Shown here: positions 11,721 through 24,404 of the stretch, piece by piece
Layout: each line of letters starts with the position of its first letter
Numbering within the stretch: position 1 is the stretch's first letter
NCBI GenBank assembly: GCA_030737875.1
Contig: CM060912.1
Location: forward strand, 124,960,493 to 125,024,492
Length of the DNA: 64,000 bases
From: Allium sativum
Lineage: Eukaryota > Streptophyta > Magnoliopsida > Asparagales > Amaryllidaceae
Direction: 5' to 3'
The notes under the pieces: model-generated
The model's input: the letters and a program-made list of their open reading frames with translations, nothing else
Database searches by the model: none
Told to the model about the DNA's origin: nothing
Translations under genes and position numbers: made by a program

Positions 11721-14519
11721 TGTAACGACCCGTATTTTATGGTATTATAAATAATTTATTTAATTATTTAAAATAATGGTTTGGTAATTTAAAATGGTCA
11801 GAATTAAATAATATTGAATATTTAATTTAATAGTAATAATAGAATAATATATTTAATTTCTGAAATAGCCAGAAATAGTGGAATTCACAATATTGTGTGA
11901 ATTGGATCATATATAATATATAATTCAGTTTAGAGTTGAATTATATTAACGAATTTATTATATAAATGACAGCTGAACGTATAATTATATTATAATTTAA
12001 ATCGAGCTCGAAATGGCGCTGTAGTTAGTAGTTTGGCGATTCGAACTTCCATTGAATATACAGAATCCGTTTTAAATCGAATTTCTGTGAAACAAGAAAC
12101 GTTCAGAGCTGGTGAAGTATATTTTTCTAACGGAAGGGAAAATTTGATATTTCATTGTATAGATTTTGAGTTATGTCCAAATCAAAATTTTGAAAAGTCG
12201 CTACGGAATTCCTTTATAAATTATAACGATTTATTTATATTATAAATGAATTTTTCAATATAAATTGAATATCGATTCAACCGGGATTTGAATATCGAGT
12301 TTTAAATCCAATTAGAGCTATACAATATTCCGTGTGAAAATATAAGATAATATATATTTATTTATATTTACTTTAATTGTTTTTAAATATATTTATATAT
12401 TTAAAGGGGTTATTTAGAGCTTTAAAAATAGCCAGTTTTGCAAACGACCTCCGTTTTCGACGAAACCAATTTTGTTGGATCCGTAATATTAAATTATTGT
12501 TAGATTTCAAGTTCGTGATTTTTTAAAGTTAGTATGGGTCCGTACAGATTTTTAATGTGAAAAACAGTCGATATTTTGACGGTTAAAAATACCCTGTGTG
12601 AGCATACGAAGTCGGAATTCGACGAAACCAGTTTTGTTGGGTCCGTAATGTCGAACTGTAGCTGCGTGTCCATTTTCGTGATTTTTGGATATCATGTGTG
12701 ACCATAGGAATTTTTAAATGACGAATATAAATAGCGTTAGCTTATTATATTGAAATTTAATCGAATATTAAATTATTAAAAATACATTATAAATACCTGA
12801 AACTATTCCTAACCCTAATTCACAACTCCTCTGATCAATAGAAAATGCGCCGCTCGATTATTTTCTTCCAGTGGAAAATTTTATCTTCTTAAAATCATTT
12901 TAAAATCAAATAAAACTCCATAAATCCCAAAACATGGATATTGTTCACCCTGCGATGTTCCTCTACAATTTGGTATATGTTTAAGTGTACTCGACATCAA
13001 AATTTGTTCATCGAATTTTTCCTGTGTCATTCTCGGTAGTCTAGGGTTCGATTAAATCAATGATTTGTGACGAGCTTGGCTGATTCATGTTTGGATATGA
13101 GTTTGTAGGGAGATTTGACACCTTTTGCAAATATTGGTGAAATTCGATGTTGAAAACAATCGGTGTCTGTGCTTTCAGGCTTGACATCGTGAGCGGTAAG
13201 GAGCATCGAGTAGTGCGATACTGGTATAGATAGATGGAGAAGAAAATGAGGATTTGTACGATGATTTTTGTGGAATTTTTAATGATATGTAGGAAGAGTT
13301 GTGGAGGAAGATTTGTTCAAAAATGGTGGAGTTAAGGGAAGAGCAGAGTGCGTCTTTACTCCGTAGGGAAGATGAATTAAGCGACGCTTAATTTTAAAAC
13401 GTGGTTAATGAGAAGTTGTTTGGTGTTTTAGTTTTTGGAGTTCCATGTAGAATTGAGGAAAAGAAATGAGATAAAGGTGAGCGAAAATGGGAAATGCATT
13501 AATAGCTTTGATGGAGGAGCAGACTACGAGATTATCTGATTGGGGAAGAAGGAAATACATGTCTGGGTTTTCCAAGGGGTATGTGGGCCGAGTGGGTTTA
13601 GTAAAGCCCATAATGGTTTTTATTTAAGTTTAGTTCAATAATAAATAGTGTATAAACTTATAAAATTAGTAACTATCTCATACGTTATCCGATTTTAGTA
13701 AAACAAGATCCGTTGGGATCGTATGGACTACAGAATGGAACTGACTGAAAAAACTAGAGCTCCTTACAATTTATACTGAAATAAATTGTTTGTTTGAATC
13801 ATAGATAGTTAATCGTTTTTAACAATAACTGTCCAATGCGAGTAAACCTCACCAACTCTAATCAGTTATATTTCTATAATGTATTTTAGAATTGATAAGT
13901 GATGATTGATTACTGTGTGCTGACTGTTTGGTTGAATTACTAAGTGATTGGTTGAAATTATAGATAATGATATATATATATATCGTTAATCAAATATTGA
14001 TTCTGTTTATCAGAATATTTCATGTTGAAATGAAGTTGATGTTAAATTATATTGTTTAACATCTGTGATGCAGGGAAACAGTTTGGAGGGATCCAACTGA
14101 ATTCCTCAATATTTATAATATTGTTCTTTTCATGTATTGTGATATATGATGTGATATATAATCTGCTGTTGATTATGTGTGTTTGAATGATATCGATCGT
14201 TGTTAATTGGTATTTTAAATACCATAAGAATACTTGGATGTAGGAAAGGGGATTTTCAAAGTGTATTTTGAAAATAAATTATTTATATGAAATCAGTGGA
14301 TTTTATATATAAATGAAAAAGGATTTTATAAAAGAAATTAGTTATAAAATCAAAGGAGATATAAAAGGAATATTTATTTGTTAAATAAATAAAATTGAAA
14401 AGGAAATAATTATTTGTTAAATAAATATAATTGAAAAGGAAATATTTGTAAAACCAATAGAAAGGGAAATTCTTGTATAAACAAATAGAAAGGAAGTATT
14501 TGTAATCAAATAGTGTTAG

Positions 14520-15542
14520 TTGAATTAAAGTTATCGAATATTGGTTATTCGAAAAGAGTTATCGAATATTGGTCATCCGAAAGGAGTTAATCAAATATCG
14601 TTTATTCGAATAGAGTTAAAGGAGTTAATTGAATATAGTTTATTTGAATAGAGTTAATAAAATAAGGTTAATTGACAAGAGTTAATCGCCTAGAGTTAAT
14701 CGATAGAGTTAATTGATTTGAGTTAATCAAACAGAGTAAATTGGATTAGAGTTAATTAAATAGAGTAAATCGAATTAGAGTTAATCAAATAGAGTAAATC
14801 GAATTAGAGTTAATCAAATAGAGTTAATTGATTAGAGTTATTCGAAAGGAATACATCGAATATAGTTATTCAAAAAGAGATTATCGAATATAGTTATTCG
14901 AAAGGAGTTATCGAATAAGGTTATTCGAAGAAGAGAATTAATCGAGTATAGTTTATTCGAAAAGAGTTATCGAAGGTTATTCGAAGAAGAGAATTTATCG
15001 AATATAGTTTATTCGAAAAGAGTTATCGAATAAAGTTATTCGAATTAGAGAATTAATCGAATATTAGTTATTCGAAAGGAGTTATCGAATATTAGTTATT
15101 CGAAAGGACTATCGAATATTAGTTATTCGAAAGGAGTTATCGAATATTAGTTATTCGAAAAGAGGTTATTGAATATAGTTATTTGAAGAGAGATTATCGA
15201 ATATTTGTTATTCGTAAAGAGGTTATCGAATATTAGTTATTCGAAAGGATAATCGAATATAGTTTATTCGAAAGGAGTTATCGAATATTAGTTATTCGAA
15301 AGGAGTTATCGAATATAGTTTATTCGAATAGAGTTAAAGGAGTAAATCGAATATAGTTAATTCGAAAGGAGTTATCGAATATTAGTTTATTCGAAAGGAG
15401 TTAATCGAATATAGTTTATTCGAAAGGAGTTAATTGATAGGAGTTAATTGATTATAGTTAATCCAATAAAGTTAATCGATTAGGGTAAATCAAATAGAGT
15501 TAATCCAATAGAGTTAATCAAATAGAGTTAATAGAATAGAGT
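14520..15542 (+). repeat. TCGAATA/TATTCGA hairpin minisatellite in LARD-1 3' LTR
   Basis: Same repeat type as 7246-8350, with small differences in copy number and order. It was cut by the LARD-2 insertion at 15542 and resumes after 25938. Confidence 0.75.
15538..15542. repeat. Target site duplication of LARD-2, left copy (AGAGT)
   Basis: AGAGT here and at 25934-25938 flank LARD-2 exactly. Removing the element and one copy restores the minisatellite as it reads in the LARD-1 5' LTR near 8210. Confidence 0.9.
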
Positions 15543-16889
15543 TTTAACATCCCACATCCGTTAAGGTCACTCACAAAGGGAATGCCTTAACTTCAATGGA
15601 GCATTATGGGTACGGGAACAGAAATACTACAAGACAGACATATATAAAACAGCGGAAGGTAAAGTAGAAGTACTTTAAATCATTTATTAAATATAATTGT
15701 TCACAATAAAAGCCCATTAACTTTCAAATACCTAATTACATAGCTAAAATATCTGTCTTGCTAAAAAACAAAGAAGCATGAAAATAAATTGTAGTATTCC
15801 CCAATAAAGCAAAGCAAGCCATAGCCAAGAGAGATCCAAGCAGCACATGAAAGAGCCTTGGAGCTTGGTAAGATCCGAACTAAGCTGTATTTCCACCCTG
15901 CGAACCTGGGGCGGGGGGGGGGGGGAATGGAAGAAAAAGAGGCGAAACAAACCGGGTCAGTCATAAAGACTGAGTAAGTCCTAGTGGCTTTCAGCATAAA
16001 AACTGGTGAAGATAATATGGCATGAATAAACTGAAAGTAAACATAAGCATGATGACAAGGTAAGCTACATGCACGATGAATCAAGTATAACATCCCATGA
16101 TTCCTATCAAGAGTATCATCACAAGGTTCCTACCAAGTATCACATTGCAAGGTTTCTATTAAGTATAACATCGCAAGATTTCTAAGCTTCACCATTTCAC
16201 TATTTTCCTTGATTTCCTATTTCTCTGCACCACCTAACTAGCGTTTCAATTAGTTTACTAAGTTTTAATTACAAGATAAGTGATCCCCCATAACCCATAT
16301 GATAGTTTATAGGTACATATCCCACGATGATGGTCCCACCTCATATTGACAATTTCATGTCCCCACCGCACCTATCTTAATTGATCGGCCCTTACTTACA
16401 ATGTTTCATATGTGTTATATACTAAGGTTATCCCAACCCCGTAGTTGTGGTAGCCTCAGGACTACATCTAATATGAGGATTTTCACCTTAACCAGCCCAA
16501 TTGCCATAAATGTGTTAGATGTATCCCTACTACCCTAATCGATCGGCTCCTACTCGACCTAGTTCTTGCGCCCCCCTACTCGTAGATACCTGTGCTGGTC
16601 CCACCCTAGGGTGTATCAATCCCTAGGATGGCAACCCCGACACCCTTTTTGATGCACAACTTTATTTCTACTGATGCCCAATGACTAAATTTTCCACTCC
16701 GGAATACGTGCACGCCCGTAATCCGTCGGAACCTGCACCGCTGCATCCCCTGGCGCCGTTTTGACCGCTTACAATCAGCCCAGTAATCGTGCCCCACCCT
16801 GCCTAGCTCAGGGTACCGTTGATACCTAATGTGGGTTACTGCTGAAATGGGTCTCGCTACTAGGGTTTTCCTAGGGTCTATTCGTATAC

Positions 16890-17530
16890 CCCCACAGGTT
16901 GGTTAAGTGTTATCTATTTAACTTAACCCCACCCCCCATCATGATATCGTGGTTAATGTTCTCTCTTGTGTTACTTAACCCTACCGCATGTCTTGTTATA
17001 TCGGTTAAGCATTCTCCCCTGTGTTAACTTAACCCTTACCACACCTCACGTTAGATTGGTTAAGTATATGTTAACTCAACCCCATCCACTAGCCATTTTA
17101 TAATGGTTAAGTGTTACCCTCGTGTATTTACTTAACACTACCACACATCAGGTTATATTGGTTGGGTGTTATCAACCCATTCAAGTTAAACCAACCCATT
17201 TAACTTAACCCTCCCATTCGTCAGATTGCATTGGTTAAGTATTTCAAGTAATTCATGGCTTAACCCGCCCATGTATCATGCTAAGTTGGTTAAGTATTAT
17301 CTATATGTTCAAGCTGACTTAACCCTGTCACGTGTCATGTTATATTGGTTAAGTGTCATTAGTCTAGTCATATTACTTAACCCACCCATTCATGTCATAT
17401 CGGTTAAGTGTCATTAGTCTAGCCATATTACTTAACCCACCCATTGGTCTGATTAACAGTTATGTTGGTTAAGCCCATATTTATAAGTTTTACATGTTCT
17501 TAACTCATACTGGTTAGGCCAACATTTACA
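16890..17530 (-). repeat. GGTTAAGT...ACTTAACC inverted-repeat array
   Basis: About a dozen imperfect units of 35-60 bp each open with GGTTAAGT and close with (A)CTTAACC, for example 17347-17354 paired with 17375-17382. The sequence between the arms varies. Each unit could fold into a hairpin on either strand. The sister LTR has the same array at 23225-23835. Confidence 0.75.
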
Positions 17531-17627
17531 TGTCAAATTTCCATGCCATCCCACCTAACCCTCTAACCATACCCATGTCTTATTATGGTTAATATTCCAT
17601 AATTCATTCATTATGATGAATGAATCA

Positions 17628-17844
17628 TGACCTCTCACATTAGACCGTGCACTTTGTGGCCACTGGATTTGCCGGGCGGTTCCGGGCAGATTTACACCAC
17701 AAACTGAGTCTAACCTCGTGTCATAAATCGTTACGCCTACAATTCAACTTTGACCTCTCACATTAGACTGACACTTTGTGGCTACTGGATTTTCTTGGCG
17801 GTTCCGGCCAGATTTACACCACAACTGAGTCTAACCTCGTGTCA
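17628..17844 (-). repeat. Two tandem copies of a structured LTR module (LARD-2 left LTR)
   Basis: The copies are 17628-17723 and 17751-17844. On the minus strand each starts GACACGAGGTTAGACT, has an arm TTGTGG paired with CCACAA or similar, an inner core TCTGCCCGGAACCGCC (or close), the word AATCCAG, and ends CTAATGTGAGAGGTC. The same order with other arm sequences occurs twice in the chromovirus LTR at 41656-41876. Confidence 0.75.
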
Positions 17845-18022
17845 AAGGTTCATTAATGGTTGTATTCCCCCCAAAACCCCAATATCAGTTCATGTGTTTA
17901 ACATATAGAAATGTTCATGTTCGTGTTCAAGTCAATTATCCAATACGCAGTCATTTTCATGTTTCAAATTCCCTACTTTACATATTAATAAACATATGCC
18001 CAAGCTCCAAAATCACATGCCA

Positions 18023-18027
<5 letters not shown>

Positions 18028-18087
<60 letters not shown>
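18028..18087. repeat. (TA)n microsatellite
   Basis: About 30 TA dinucleotides. The sister LTR has a shorter tract at 24351-24402. Confidence 0.95.
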
Positions 18088-18089
<2 letters not shown>

Positions 18090-19159
18090 CAATTCTAGTC
18101 AGTTTACATACGTCCAATTCTTGCCTATTTACAAGTATGCCAGGTTTATGCCATTTTACCCAAATCAAGTTCTAGCCAAGATTACATGTATCAAGTTTCA
18201 TGTCCAAATAAACCCAAATCAAGATTCATGATGTAGTTACCCCAAATTATAATCTTTTTTATTTCAATACACGCCAGTTACCCAAATTCATATTTATGCC
18301 AATTATCAAGTTTACAATTGCTTTTACATTCAAAGTCCCAATTCTACTTATGCCCAATCATAAACTTAATCTTTTGATTTAATTTACATAGGCCCGAACT
18401 CGTGATTTGATTTACATGCTAATTCATTATGCCCACTTCATGCCAATGGCCAAACTTGCAATTTCAATTATATTGACAATACACCAAAATTCCAATTTCA
18501 TGTTATGCCATCAATTTTACCAAACATATATATCCAATATAGACAACATTCCCATATTTCCCCATATTCAATCGTACGCAAATCGCGGTTTAGGCCTAGG
18601 TCCGAAATTGACCTAGGTTCATCGAAAGAAAATAAATAGGGGCAGGTAGAATTTGTATAACAATCAGCATAGAGAGAAATCTGGCATAAAAACATCATCT
18701 CTGGCATAAAAGACAGATCTTGATAATAATATCAATATGAATCAAGAAAAACTGATTTACAACAGGCTGAATATATCATAAGCTTTACATGAGAACGAAC
18801 ATAGAAAAGTCCCAAAACTCAAGATTCAAGAAGCAATTGAAATAGATCTGAATCAATAAACATACTTAAATCCAATTCCACTTTATTCCATGGCCATATT
18901 GTAATTTAAATGTTTAAATCTAAAAACAACTAGAACTTACAGAGCATGGAAAATGAATTAAGAACTGAATTTGTTGTAAAAATGTCGCGGCGTTGTTGAT
19001 TTATTATCTTGAATCATTGTAGAAGCCTTGTTCTTTGAATTGATTTGAGTTTGAATGTTTGTACTTTGATTTGGAGACGGCGACCATGGTTCAAGAGGTA
19101 TTTTAGCAGCATAATGGTGTAAGAATGATTTGATATGAATTAGGTTAGGTCTAAGGGTG

Positions 19160-19167
19160 TATTTATA
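19160..19167 (-). promoter_or_regulatory. TATA box of LARD-2 left LTR
   Basis: Minus-strand TATAAATA preceded by GACCCC. The equivalent in the right LTR, near 25490-25497, reads TTTAAATA, so the copy that would drive the element has a damaged box. Confidence 0.5.
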
Positions 19168-19294
19168 GGGGTCGCAACTAGTTTAGGCCCACAGAATAAC
19201 CCTAGAATCAATCCAGACCATCAAAACAAGTCTTAGACTTCAAAATGAGTTCTGGGTCAAAACAGGCCGATCAGCAGGTTTTCTGCTCGTCCTG

Positions 19295-19389
19295 GGCGCA
19301 CCTGCCAAGTGCGCCAATGCAAAATTGCATGGGCGCACTTCCCAAGTGCGCCAGTGCAATTTTGTTTTGGCGCACTTCCCAAGTGCGCC
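19295..19389 (-). repeat. Three tandem GC-rich palindromes upstream of the LARD-2 TATA box
   Basis: Stem GGCGCACTT, loop CCC and complementary arm occur at 19332-19352 and 19369-19389. A less perfect version (arms GGCGCAC at 19295-19301 and GTGCGCC at 19309-19315) precedes them. They stand out in AT-rich DNA and lie about 130-230 bp upstream of the TATA box in the sense direction. The sister LTR copies at about 25625-25720 have lost several pairs. Confidence 0.8.
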
Positions 19390-19603
19390 AGTGCATTCTG
19401 GCCGGTTTCTGGTTTTTCTGCCTAACTTCGTTCGTCCATATCTTCTTCGTACGATATATGTTTTACGCAAACTCGGACTCTATTTCAAGCAGAATTCCGA
19501 GACGAATGCAATGGCGTAACTCGTTTCCCTTGATTCTTATTTTACAATTTAATTATACCCTGATTTCTAGTTTTAACATGTTATTAAAATTCGGTTTGTT
19601 ACA

Positions 19604-19616
19604 TTCTCCCCTCCTT
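19604..19616 (-). promoter_or_regulatory. LARD-2 polypurine tract
   Basis: On the minus strand AAGGAGGGGAGAA abuts the LTR start TGTAACA. Confidence 0.8.
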
Positions 19617-21860
19617 AAAGGATTTCGTCCCCAAAATCTTCAAGTGAAGAAGATTGTGTCCTACCATCCAATCATCCATCTACTCAATCATCAATCACAG
19701 GCATCTATTGTCCTTAAGAGATTTCTAATGCTGTATTAACATATGCAGAAAGTGTGTGTATATGTTCCTTATCTAATACAAATGATCAGGCCTGATTGAG
19801 CTTCTTAATGCAAAATATGTTTAGTGCCATGAGTCCAACTTGTATGCAAATAGTCCTAGTCACACTAACACTATATTGTGCACAAACATCCATCCATATG
19901 CAACATTCACATGATAACATATTCAAATTCATCCATAAACAAGTATAAACACTCATCCATATGCAATATGAAAGGTGACGGAGCCGATCTAGTGTCTAAT
20001 GTGCATGTATATGCATCCATGAGCAACCACTAGCAACCGCTTGCAACCATTTGCAACCATCAATCATAACATGTCTCAAACACATGTTTATACCCAATTG
20101 TTCCTACCTAAAGATATAGTCGAACGATAGAAGCAAGTAAAAACTTTGTGCCCATTAGGTAGTGTCAAAACTGGAAATCTATGTCACATATATACTGATT
20201 AGGAGAAGAACTCCCTAAGCACCACCCCGAAGACCGAAATCAACATCAGGCTGACGCCCAAAGAATTACTCAACCCAACGGACACCCTCAAGCCCTAACA
20301 TGTATTACTATTAGATGATCCCTATGGGATTTTGCAATAGAAATAGGATTGAGAATAGGACCGAGAGGTTATACTTAAAAGATAACATACAAGTAAGCTC
20401 TACAGGAAAAGAGGGATCAAGGATATACTCTTAAAAAGAGATATGATGCGCATGTCTAGTCTTCAATCTTCTAAGTCGCATTTCCTAGAGCTTAACTCCA
20501 TTGTGCTTTGACCGTCTTTAGCTTCACAATTTCGTAGCTTCTTAATTCCTATTTCCAAAATATGAGTTGGAACTCATTTCACTGTCGCCTTTCGTTCCAC
20601 TTTCACTTATTCTTTTTCTAGTATACCCAGCTTAAAAATAACTGCGTACTCATGGTTTCATGCAAGCTCTCCAAAACTCACTAGTGAATTCACTTACTAG
20701 AAGATATTCCACATAAATGAATATCTCTTGAAAATAAACAAATGCCAACCATGTTGCCAAGTGTACTTACTAAGGTGATTTTCTATAACTCATGCATAAG
20801 AGAAATGAACCATCCGCCTTAGTGGCGAACACTACTCGAGCGGATTGATAAATGTATCAAGAGATTCTAGGTAATTAAGCATGGCAGAACCCTAAGGGTT
20901 ACACTAGACTTCGAGGGTATTACCGAGGCAAGTCAAGAGTCTAACTACCCTCTTTTCATACTCAAGAATGATATCATTTCTGGATAAGCACTCCATCCCT
21001 AGAAACAACCCATAGCCCAAAAACATAAGCATTACTTCTAAACTCAACACTTAGCATAGACATTCTCAAATCCAAACAAGTCATGAATAAATGAGCTGAT
21101 TCCCCAACAGGATTTGAGACAAAAATGGGACCCTCTACTACGCTAGTACTAAGGTGCAGAGACTCAACTATCGAAGCAGAATTAAAAAGGATGCGATGTA
21201 CAAAAACAAAGTTCCCATAGTATGATAGAAAATAAAAGCTAAACTTTTAACAGAAACGTTACCACCTCTTCTTAGGTACGCTAGTAGTGAGAGCATACAA
21301 TTGCCCTCTCGATGATCTTGTCCTTTTCCCTTGTCCTTGTCCTCTAATACTTAACTACATGTCCCTTTTTACCATACTAAAGATACTCTCTCTTGTCGTG
21401 GGTTTTATTATTCTTTCACTTTGGCCTCTTTCCTTTCACCTTTTCCTCCTTCGTGGATTAAGCCATATCAACAAGTTTCTCATCCTTAGGCTTGTGTTCT
21501 TTATCCTCGTTCTTACTATCCTTGTATAGCTTGTTGACAAGTTTCCCGAAAGCTACCTCCATCGCATGGCAACCCTACAAAGCTTGAAATAAGATTAGAC
21601 GCAGATGGAACTACTGTGGCTACAGATGGAAGTTGGGCACTTCTTTGCCCTCCTACATGTGTCGTACACCTACAAAACTATGGTGAAAAAGAAAGAGAGA
21701 ATAAACTCAAGGAGAGAATCAAAAGATAGTGCATATGGCTTCAGGGAATATGCCTTTCAAATAAAACAAGACTTTTCTTAGAAAATGCTTCTTTGTAAAC
21801 GGTTTTTGAAAATAGTTTTCAGAAGGTTTTAAAAACTTTGCCCTGTCCGGTAACCTTCTA

Positions 21861-21871
21861 CTCTGATACCA
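21861..21871 (-). promoter_or_regulatory. LARD-2 primer binding site (tRNA-iMet)
   Basis: Minus-strand TGGTATCAGAG lies two bases after the LTR end. It is a perfect match to the common plant initiator-Met PBS. Confidence 0.85.
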
Positions 21872-23224
21872 AATGTAACACCCCACATCCGTTAAGGTCA
21901 CTCACAAAGGGAATGCCTTAACTTCAATGGAGCATTATGGGTACTGGAACAGAAATATTACAAGACAGACATATATAAAACAACGGAAGGTAAAGTTGAA
22001 GTACTTTAAATCATTTATTAAATATAATTGTTTACAATAAAAGCCCATCAACTTTCAAATACCCAATTACATAGCTAAAATATCTGTCTTGCTCAAAAAC
22101 AAAGAAGCATGAAAATAAATTGTAGTATTCCCCAATAAAGCAAAGCAAGCCATAGCCAAGAGAGATCCAAGCAGCACATGAAAGAGCCTTGGAGCTTGAT
22201 AAGATCCGAACTAAGCTGTATTTCCACCCTGCGAACCTGGGGGGAGGGGGGGGGGGAAATGGAAGAAAAAGAGGCGAAACAAACCGGGTCAGTCATAAAG
22301 ACTGAGTAAGTCCTAGTGGCTTTCAGCATAAAAACAGGTGAAGATAATATGGCATGAATAAACTGAAAGTAAACATAAGCATGATGACAAGGTAAGCTAC
22401 AGGCACGATGAATCAAATATAACATCCCATGCTTCCTATCAAGAGTATCGTCACAAGGTTCCTACCAAGTATCACATTGCTAGGTTTCTATTAAGTATAA
22501 CATCGTAAGATTTATAAGCTTGACCATTTCACTATTTTCCTTGATTTCCTATATTCTCTACACCACCTAACTAGCATTTCAATTAGTTTACTAAGTTTTA
22601 ATTACAAGATAAGTGATCCCCCATAACCCACATGATAGTTTTATAGGTACATATCCCACAATGAGGGTCCCACCTCATATTGACAGTTTCATGTCCCCAC
22701 CGCACCTATCTTAATTGATCGGCCCTTACTTACAATATTTCATATGTGTTATATACTAAGGTTAACCCAACCTCGTAGTTGTGGTAGCCTTCAGGACTAC
22801 ATCTAATATGAGGATTTTCACCTCAACCAGCCCAATTGCCATAAATGTGTTAGATGTATCCCTACTACTCTAATCGATCGGCTCCTACTCGACCTAGTTC
22901 TTGCGGCCCCCTACTCGTAGATACCTGTGCTGGTCCCAGCCTAGGGTGTATCAATCCCTAGGATGGCAACCCCGACACCCTTTTTGATGCACAACTTTAT
23001 ATCTACTGATGCCCAGTGGCTAAATTTTCCACTCCGGAATACGTGCACGCCCGTAATCCATCGGAACCTGCACCGCTGCATCCCCTGCCGCCGTTTTGAC
23101 CGCTTACAATCAGCCCAGTAATCGTGCCCCACCCTGCCTAGCTCAGGGTACTGTTGATACCTAATGTGGGTTACTGCTGAAACGGGTCCCGCTACTAGGG
23201 TTTTCCTAGGGTCTATTCGTATAC

Positions 23225-23835
23225 CCCACAGATTGGTTAAGTGTTATCTATTTAACTTAACCCCACCCCCATCATGATACCGTGGTTAAGTGTTCTCTCT
23301 TGTGTTACTTAACCCTACCGCATGTCTTGTTATATCGGTTAAGCGTTCTCCCCTGTGTTAACTTAACCCTTACCACACCTCACGTTAGATTGGTTAAGTA
23401 TATGTTAACTCAACCCCATCCACTAGCCATTTTATAATGGTTAAGTGTTACCCTCGTGTATTTACTTAACCCTACCACACATCAGGTTATATTGGTTGGG
23501 TGTTATCAACCCATTCAAGTTAAACCAACCCATTTAACTTAACCCTCTCATTCGTCAGATTGCATTGGTTAAGTATTTCAAGTAATTCATGGCTTAACCC
23601 GCCCATGTATCATGCTAAGTTGGTTAAGTATTATCTATATGTTCAAGCTGACTTAACCCTGTCACGTGTCATGTTATATTGGTTAAGTGTCATTAGTCTA
23701 GTCATATTACTTAACCCACCCATTCATGTCATATCGGTTAAGTGTCATTAGTCTAGCCATATTACTTAACCCACCCATTGGTCTGATTAATAGTGGTTAA
23801 GCCCATATTTATAAGTTTTACATGTTCTTAACTCA
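23225..23835 (-). repeat. GGTTAAGT...ACTTAACC inverted-repeat array, second copy
   Basis: Counterpart of 16890-17530 in the right LTR, with the same unit order and scattered substitutions. Confidence 0.75.
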
Positions 23836-23955
23836 TACTGGTTAGGTCCACATTTACATGTCAAATTTCCATGTCATCCCACCTAACCCTCTAACCATAC
23901 CCACGTCTTATTATGGTTAATATTCCTTTATTCATTCATTATGATGAACGAATTA

Positions 23956-24171
23956 TGACCTCTCACATTAGACCGTGCACTTTGTGGCCACTGGATTTGC
24001 CGGCGGTTCCGGGCAGATTTACACCACAAACTGAGTCTAACCTCGTGTCATAAATCGTTACGCCTACAATTCGACTTTGACCTCTCACATTAGACTGACA
24101 CTTTGTGGCTATTAGATTTGCCGGGCGGTTCCGGGCAGATTTACACCACAACTGAGTCTAACCTCGTGTCA
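23956..24171 (-). repeat. Two tandem copies of the structured LTR module (LARD-2 right LTR)
   Basis: The copies are 23956-24050 and 24078-24171. They match 17628-17844 with few differences, and the second copy keeps the core CCGGGCGGTTCCGGGCAG (plus strand) better than its left-LTR counterpart. Confidence 0.75.
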
Positions 24172-24345
24172 AAGGTTCATTAATGGTCGTATTCCCCCCA
24201 AAACCCCAATATCAGTTCATGTGTTTATCATATAGAAATGTTCATGTTCGTGTTCAAGTCAATTATCCAATACACAATCATTTTCATGTTTCAAATTCCC
24301 AACTTTACATATTAACAAACATATGCCCAAGTTCCAAAATTACAT

Positions 24346-24350
<5 letters not shown>

Positions 24351-24402
<52 letters not shown>
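24351..24402. repeat. (TA)n microsatellite
   Basis: About 26 TA dinucleotides at the position equivalent to 18028-18087. Confidence 0.95.

Positions 24403-24404
<2 letters not shown>

Larger units (their letters stand above)
15543..19603 (-). repeat. LARD-2 LTR, left copy (3' LTR in sense direction)
   Basis: It begins TTTAACATCCC where the sister copy has TGTAACACCCC, so the LTR end has mutated, and it ends GGTTTGTTACA. It contains a G run near 15909-15924, the GGTTAAGT array, two copies of a structured module, a (TA)n tract, a TATA box and a palindrome cluster. The 110-codon frame at 15761-16093 has a counterpart at 22093-22425 but no recognisable domain. Confidence 0.85.
19604..21873 (-). 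other. LARD-2 non-coding interior
   Basis: This is 2270 bp with only short frames and no domain that can be recognised. It carries the PBS at its right end and the pol-end remnant plus polypurine tract at its left end. Confidence 0.75.

Noticed and set aside
15761..16093. 110-codon frame conserved at 22093-22425
   Set aside because: Its conservation is explained by both copies lying in the paired LTRs of LARD-2; there is no domain, and it includes a homopolymer C run.
19245..19739. 164-codon frame in LARD-2
   Set aside because: It crosses the LTR end, polypurine tract and palindromes and is not open in the sister LTR.
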